11,746 bases of DNA, from NCBI GenBank assembly GCA_017471125.1, contig JAFUWR010000035.1, positions 1-11,746 on the forward strand, read 5' to 3'. A model generated the notes under the pieces. The model saw only the letters and a list, made by a program, of their open reading frames with translations. It did not search any database and was not told where the DNA came from. The DNA comes from Clostridia bacterium (GTDB taxonomy: Bacteria; Bacillota; Clostridia; Christensenellales; Aristaeellaceae). Both the position numbers and the translations under genes were made by a program. Within the stretch, counting starts at the first letter, position 1. Every line of letters starts with the position of its first letter. This document shows positions 8,906 to 11,746 of the stretch, piece after piece.

Positions 8906-9358
8906 TTACGACAGCTCCACCCCGTTCTCGATGTCCGCGATCATGTTGACGCGGATGCTATGGCGGCCGCCGAGGAACTCGGTGGTCAGGAAGGTATCGA
9001 CGATGGCCTCGGCCATGACCGGGCCGATCATCCGCGCGCCCATGGCGACGATGTTGGCGTTGTTGTGCTCCCGGGAGAGCTGGCAGCTCACGGTCTCGGA
9101 GCACAGCGCGCACCGCACGCCCTTGATCTTGTTGGCGGAGATGGAGATGCCGATGCCGGTGCCGCAGATCAGTATGCCGCGGTCGCACTGGCCGGACACC
9201 ACGGCCTCGGCCACCTTCTGGGCGTAGATGGGATAGTGGTTGCTCTCGGGCGCGTCGGTGCCGAAGTTGACCACCTCATACCCCTTCCCCGTCAGGTAAT
9301 CGGTCAGGTGCCGCTTGAGCTCCACACCCACGTGGTCGTTTCCAATGGCTATCTTCAT
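8906..9358 (-). CDS. rpiB: ribose-5-phosphate isomerase B
   Basis: RpiB interconverts ribose 5-phosphate and ribulose 5-phosphate in the non-oxidative pentose phosphate pathway; relatives act on allose 6-phosphate or form LacAB. The 150-residue protein has the usual length. It starts IAIGNDHVGVELK (D8, H9) and has GILICGTGIGISISANK (61-77) with the catalytic cysteine C65 and T67. H98 lies in LSREHNNAN, and the phosphate-binding arginines R132 and R136 are in GGRHSIRVN. These correspond to H10, C66, T68, H99, R133 and R137 of E. coli RpiB. GAAAGGGA (9375-9368) lies 9 nt before the ATG. It follows the SH3-like gene by 38 nt and is probably cotranscribed with it. Sugar specificity beyond RpiB cannot be settled by eye. 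Confidence 0.95.
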   Translation of the reverse strand: MKIAIGNDHVGVELKRHLTDYLTGKGYEVVNFGTDAPESNHYPIYAQKVAEAVVSGQCDRGILICGTGIGISISANKIKGVRCALCSETVSCQLSREHNNANIVAMGARMIGPVMAEAIVDTFLTTEFLGGRHSIRVNMIADIENGVELS

Positions 9359-9396
9359 TGAGCAGGATCCCTTTCATATCCGCGCGAGGCGGTTTA

Positions 9397-10191
9397 TTAC
9401 CATCCGAGGTTGTCCAGCAGGATGTAGCCCGCGTAGCCGTTGTACTCGCAGTAGGCGAAGCGGTCGTCCACGATGCTGGCGTTGGTGACGTAGGCCCCGT
9501 AGGGCACCTTCATGATGCGGGTGGACTTGGTGTCCGGGCGCATGCGCAGGGAGGCGTAGGACAGGCAGTTGACGATGCGCGCGGTGCCGATGTAGTCGCC
9601 GCCGACGCTGCTGTAACCGCCGTCGTAGCCGCCGCCGCTGCCGCCGGAGACCCAGGCCAGGTTGCTGTTTAAGATATACCCGTCCACGTTGCCGTAGACG
9701 CAGTAGGAGAACCGGTCGTCCTGGTAGTACACGTTGGTGACGATGGCCCCGAGCGGCACCTGCAACAGCCGCTGGGAGCTGGTGTCCGGGTAGGCCCGCA
9801 GGGAGGCGTAGGACGCGCAGTTCACGATCTGGAAGTTGCCCATGTACGAGTTGGACGGGTACTCGTAGCCCACCGGCCCGCAGATGAAGGACAGATTCGA
9901 GTTGGAGAGATAGCCCGCGTAGCCGTCGTACTCGCAGTAGACGTATTTGCCGTCGTAGTAATAGCAGTTGGTCACCACCGCGCCCGCGGGCACCTTGCAC
10001 ACCTTGCCCGCGAAGGACCCGGGCCGGTCGCGCATCCAGGTGTAGGTCTTGACCCCCACCACCTCCATCGAGCCCAGCAGGTTGGTGTAGTCGTCGTAGG
10101 CGTAGGCGTAGCTCGTCGCCGCGCTGGCCGCGCACCCCGCTGCCAGGCACAGTATGAGCGCCGCGCAGAGCGCCGTCATCAGTTTCCTCAT
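9397..10191 (-). CDS. secreted protein with three tandem SH3-like (SH3b) repeats
   Basis: The 264-residue product begins with a basic n-region and hydrophobic core (MRKLMTALCAALILCLAAGC), a Sec signal peptide. Cleavage could be by signal peptidase I near ASA (22-24), or by lipoprotein signal peptidase before C20, although AAG-C is not an ideal lipobox. Three repeats follow at about 41-104, 117-183 and 201-264, each with a pattern of the type SYASLR-x-PDT, V-P-x-GA-x-VTN and YC-x-Y-x(4)-GY-x-L-x-x-NL. This matches bacterial SH3 domains, often used for cell-wall or peptide binding. A Gly/Ser/Tyr-rich linker (183-199) separates repeats two and three. No catalytic domain is present. The start was chosen because GGGGGAG (10204-10198) lies 6 nt upstream and the signal peptide begins there; the frame is open a further 60 bases. 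Exact binding target unknown. Confidence 0.85.
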   Translation of the reverse strand: MRKLMTALCAALILCLAAGCAASAATSYAYAYDDYTNLLGSMEVVGVKTYTWMRDRPGSFAGKVCKVPAGAVVTNCYYYDGKYVYCEYDGYAGYLSNSNLSFICGPVGYEYPSNSYMGNFQIVNCASYASLRAYPDTSSQRLLQVPLGAIVTNVYYQDDRFSYCVYGNVDGYILNSNLAWVSGGSGGGYDGGYSSVGGDYIGTARIVNCLSYASLRMRPDTKSTRIMKVPYGAYVTNASIVDDRFAYCEYNGYAGYILLDNLGW

Positions 10192-10197
10192 GGGTCT

Positions 10198-10204
10198 CTC
10201 CCCC
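10198..10204 (-). promoter_or_regulatory. ribosome binding site of the SH3-like gene
   Basis: GGGGGAG on the minus strand lies 6 nt before the ATG at 10191. It decides the start against an in-frame ATG at 10251, which would place 20 extra residues before the signal peptide and overlap the predicted promoter. Confidence 0.75.
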
Positions 10205-10222
10205 TTTGCTCTGGTTGCTTCC

Positions 10223-10251
10223 ATATTACATGAAAATCGCAAAAAAGTCAA
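10223..10251 (-). promoter_or_regulatory. predicted promoter for the SH3-like gene and rpiB
   Basis: On the minus strand TTGACT (10251-10246, five of six to consensus) is followed by a 17-nt AT-rich spacer and TAATAT (10228-10223), four of six to TATAAT. The -35 box starts directly after the stop codon of the aldo/keto reductase gene (10254-10252). The leader would be about 25 nt and contain the ribosome binding site. This is the most AT-rich spot of the window, which supports the reading. Confidence 0.6.
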
Positions 10252-11433
10252 TCAGTACTTGAGTATCTTTGGAGCAAAGGTCGCCGCGATCTTGTATGCC
10301 GGGTTCTCCAGGCGCTTCTTCACGCGGTCCAGCTCGTCCCGGATGGGCAGGTGCTGGGGACAGTGCTGCTCGCACTTGCCGCACTTGACGCACAGCCCCG
10401 CGTTGGAGCGCACGTTGCGCAGCGTGGTGCACATCAGGTACTCCCGCATGCCGGTGAACAGGCCGTCCACGTAGCTTGAGTTGAACGCGGCGAAGCACAC
10501 CGGGATGTCCACGCCCCGGGGACAGGGCTGGCAGTAGCCGCAGCCGGTGCAGTTGACCCGGGTGCTGCTGTTGAAGGCGTCCAGCACGCGCCGGTACAGG
10601 TCCATGTCCGCGGCGGTCAGCGCGTTGGGCAGGCTGTCCGAGGCCACCCGGCAGTTCTCCTCCACCTGGCTTATGTCGTTCATGCCGGAGAGCACCACGG
10701 TCACCTCGGGCCGGTCCCACAGCCAGCGCAGGCCCCACTCCGCCGGGGAGCGCTTCGGCTGGGCCGCGTCGAAGGCCCGCTGGGCGTCCTTCGGCAGGCC
10801 CGCCGCCAGCTTGCCGCCCCGCAGCGGCTCCATGATGACCACCGGCAGGCCCTTGGCGGCGGCGTACTCCAGCCCCTCCACGCCCGCCTGGGTGCGCTCG
10901 TCCATGTAGTTCAGCTGGATCTGGCAGAAGTCCCAGTCCCAGGCGTCGATCAGCGCCTTGAATTGCAGCGTGCCGCCGTGGAAGGAGAAGCCCACGTTGC
11001 GGATCTGGCCCGCCGCCCGGCGCTTCGCCACCCACTCCTTCAGCCCCAGCCCGCACAGGCGCTCGAAGCTCTGGGCGTCGTTCATCATGTGCATCAGGTA
11101 GTAGTCCACGTGGTCCGTCTGGAGCCGCCGCAGCTCCTCGTCGAAGAAGGCGTCGAAGTCCGCGGCCGACTTCACCCGGTACTGGGGCAGCTTCGTGGCG
11201 ATGTACAGCCTGTCCCGGCAGTCGTATGCCTTGATGAACTTCCCCAGCGCCTCCTCGCTGCCCGCGTAGGCGTAGGCCGTGTCGAAGTAGTTCACCCCCA
11301 GGTCCAGCGCCCGCTTCAGCTCCCGGTTCGCCTTCTCCTGGTCGATGGCCCCGCCCTTGCGCGTGAAGCGCATGCACCCGAAGCCCAGCGCGGACAATTC
11401 CTGCCCGTTCCTCGGATTCACCCTGTACTGCAT
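10252..11433 (-). CDS. aldo/keto reductase with two ferredoxin-type [4Fe-4S] motifs (COG1453-like)
   Basis: This is a 393-residue cytoplasmic oxidoreductase. The N-terminal (beta/alpha)8 aldo/keto reductase domain (about 1-280) has LGFGCMRF (16-23) and the catalytic tetrad D51, Y56, K81 and H115. EPLRGGKLA (202-210) is another family motif. A C-terminal ferredoxin-like module holds two cluster motifs: C295-x2-C298-x2-C301-x3-C304 and C348-x2-C351-x2-C354-x3-C358. This fused arrangement is common in anaerobes and suggests electron transfer between a nicotinamide cofactor and an iron-sulfur partner; the physiological substrate is unknown. The start is set by a perfect AGGAGG (11446-11441) 7 nt before the ATG. 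The frame stays open upstream, but that stretch lies across the end of the GGDEF gene and does not look coding. The preceding gene ends 34 nt upstream, so cotranscription is possible. Confidence 0.93.
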   Translation of the reverse strand: MQYRVNPRNGQELSALGFGCMRFTRKGGAIDQEKANRELKRALDLGVNYFDTAYAYAGSEEALGKFIKAYDCRDRLYIATKLPQYRVKSAADFDAFFDEELRRLQTDHVDYYLMHMMNDAQSFERLCGLGLKEWVAKRRAAGQIRNVGFSFHGGTLQFKALIDAWDWDFCQIQLNYMDERTQAGVEGLEYAAAKGLPVVIMEPLRGGKLAAGLPKDAQRAFDAAQPKRSPAEWGLRWLWDRPEVTVVLSGMNDISQVEENCRVASDSLPNALTAADMDLYRRVLDAFNSSTRVNCTGCGYCQPCPRGVDIPVCFAAFNSSYVDGLFTGMREYLMCTTLRNVRSNAGLCVKCGKCEQHCPQHLPIRDELDRVKKRLENPAYKIAATFAPKILKY

Positions 11434-11440
11434 AACCAAG

Positions 11441-11446
11441 CCTCCT
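11441..11446 (-). promoter_or_regulatory. ribosome binding site of the aldo/keto reductase gene
   Basis: A perfect AGGAGG on the minus strand, 7 nt before the ATG at 11433. It fixes that start and rules out a 41-residue N-terminal extension from 11556, which would overlap the GGDEF gene by 89 bases in another frame. Confidence 0.85.
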
Positions 11447-11467
11447 GACGCTGTGGTCGTTCGTCGT

Positions 11468-11746
11468 TCAATAGATATAACACCCGCACCGGCCGGCCTC
11501 CTTGACGCGGTAGAGGGCGGTATCGGCGTCCTTGAAGATGTCGCCCTCGGGGTCATCGCGGTCGGCGAAGGCGACGCCGACGCTCAGCGAGGTGGGCGGC
11601 AGGTCGTCCTTGGGCTTCTGGAGCATGACGTTGGCCTGGTCGATCTTGGTCTTGACCTGCTCGCGCATGGCGCTGTTGACGTTGGACATGATGACGACGA
11701 ACTCGTCGCCGCCCAGCCGGAACACCAGGTCGGTGGCGCGGAAGCT
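11468..11746 (-). CDS. diguanylate cyclase GGDEF domain, C-terminal fragment (5' end outside window)
   Basis: GGDEF domains make cyclic di-GMP from two GTP. The frame enters the window at its right edge and gives the last 92 residues of a longer protein. The active-site loop GGDEF is intact. The sequence RATD lies exactly five residues before it, the RxxD inhibitory (I) site through which c-di-GMP restrains its own synthesis. SLSVGVAFAD, DADTALYRVKEAG and a short end (CGCYIY) complete the typical C-terminal half. Sensor or membrane parts would lie beyond the window. A GTG at 11725 is not the true start, because it falls inside the domain just before GGDEF. The gene ends 34 nt before the aldo/keto reductase gene on the same strand. 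Confidence 0.93.
   Translation of the reverse strand, partial: SFRATDLVFRLGGDEFVVIMSNVNSAMREQVKTKIDQANVMLQKPKDDLPPTSLSVGVAFADRDDPEGDIFKDADTALYRVKEAGRCGCYIY

Noticed and set aside
8816..9361. Plus-strand frame opposite rpiB
   Set aside because: Antisense of rpiB, crosses the terminator hairpin, and has no family motif.
9376..9396. Small inverted repeat between the SH3-like gene and rpiB
   Set aside because: The CCGC/GCGG stem is only about four base pairs with no T-run; too weak to call a terminator.
9374..10150. Second minus-strand frame within the SH3-like gene
   Set aside because: Arg/Gly/Leu-rich shifted-frame shadow; the other frame has a signal peptide and three clear repeats.

Overview
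The window looks like chromosomal DNA from a high-GC member of the Firmicutes (Bacillota), probably a clostridial lineage. The basis is the run dprA-topA-trmFO-hslV-hslU, which matches the Bacillus subtilis order smf-topA-gid-codV-codW-codX-codY. Strong GGAGG-type ribosome binding sites, a folate-dependent TrmFO and G/C-ending codons fit this. No 16S or other marker is present, so any finer placement is a guess. Coding density is high and no gene-free stretch exceeds 300 bases.

Plus strand, 105-8858: seven genes run head to tail with overlaps or short gaps. dprA (DNA processing) and topA (topoisomerase I) are separated by a 100-nt leader. topA overlaps trmFO (tRNA T54 methylation), and trmFO overlaps hslV. 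hslV and hslU encode the two-part HslVU/ClpQY protease. Two genes for a polysaccharide-type ABC exporter (Wzm/TagG-like permease and Wzt-like ATPase with a C-terminal cargo domain) follow closely. Compared with B. subtilis, codV/xerC is absent between trmFO and hslV, and the exporter occupies the place of codY. A good sigma-70-like promoter lies inside the 3' end of dprA, so topA and the genes after it may be transcribed separately.

Minus strand, 11746-8906: a diguanylate cyclase fragment (GGDEF domain, cut by the window edge) is followed by an aldo/keto reductase with two ferredoxin-type [4Fe-4S] motifs. Next come a secreted protein of three tandem SH3-like repeats, with its own predicted promoter, and rpiB (ribose-5-phosphate isomerase B). 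The two blocks converge on one shared hairpin at 8860-8895. Its loop and T-tract favour termination of the minus-strand rpiB transcript.

No clearly new biological system is visible. The most unusual non-coding structure is a set of 7-bp tandem repeat arrays directly before dprA and topA. They put G-run (quadruplex-capable) sequence on the template strand just upstream of both ribosome binding sites and form a long hairpin in the topA leader. The other points of interest are the exporter in the codY position, the HslV N-terminal extension and the three-repeat SH3-like secreted protein.
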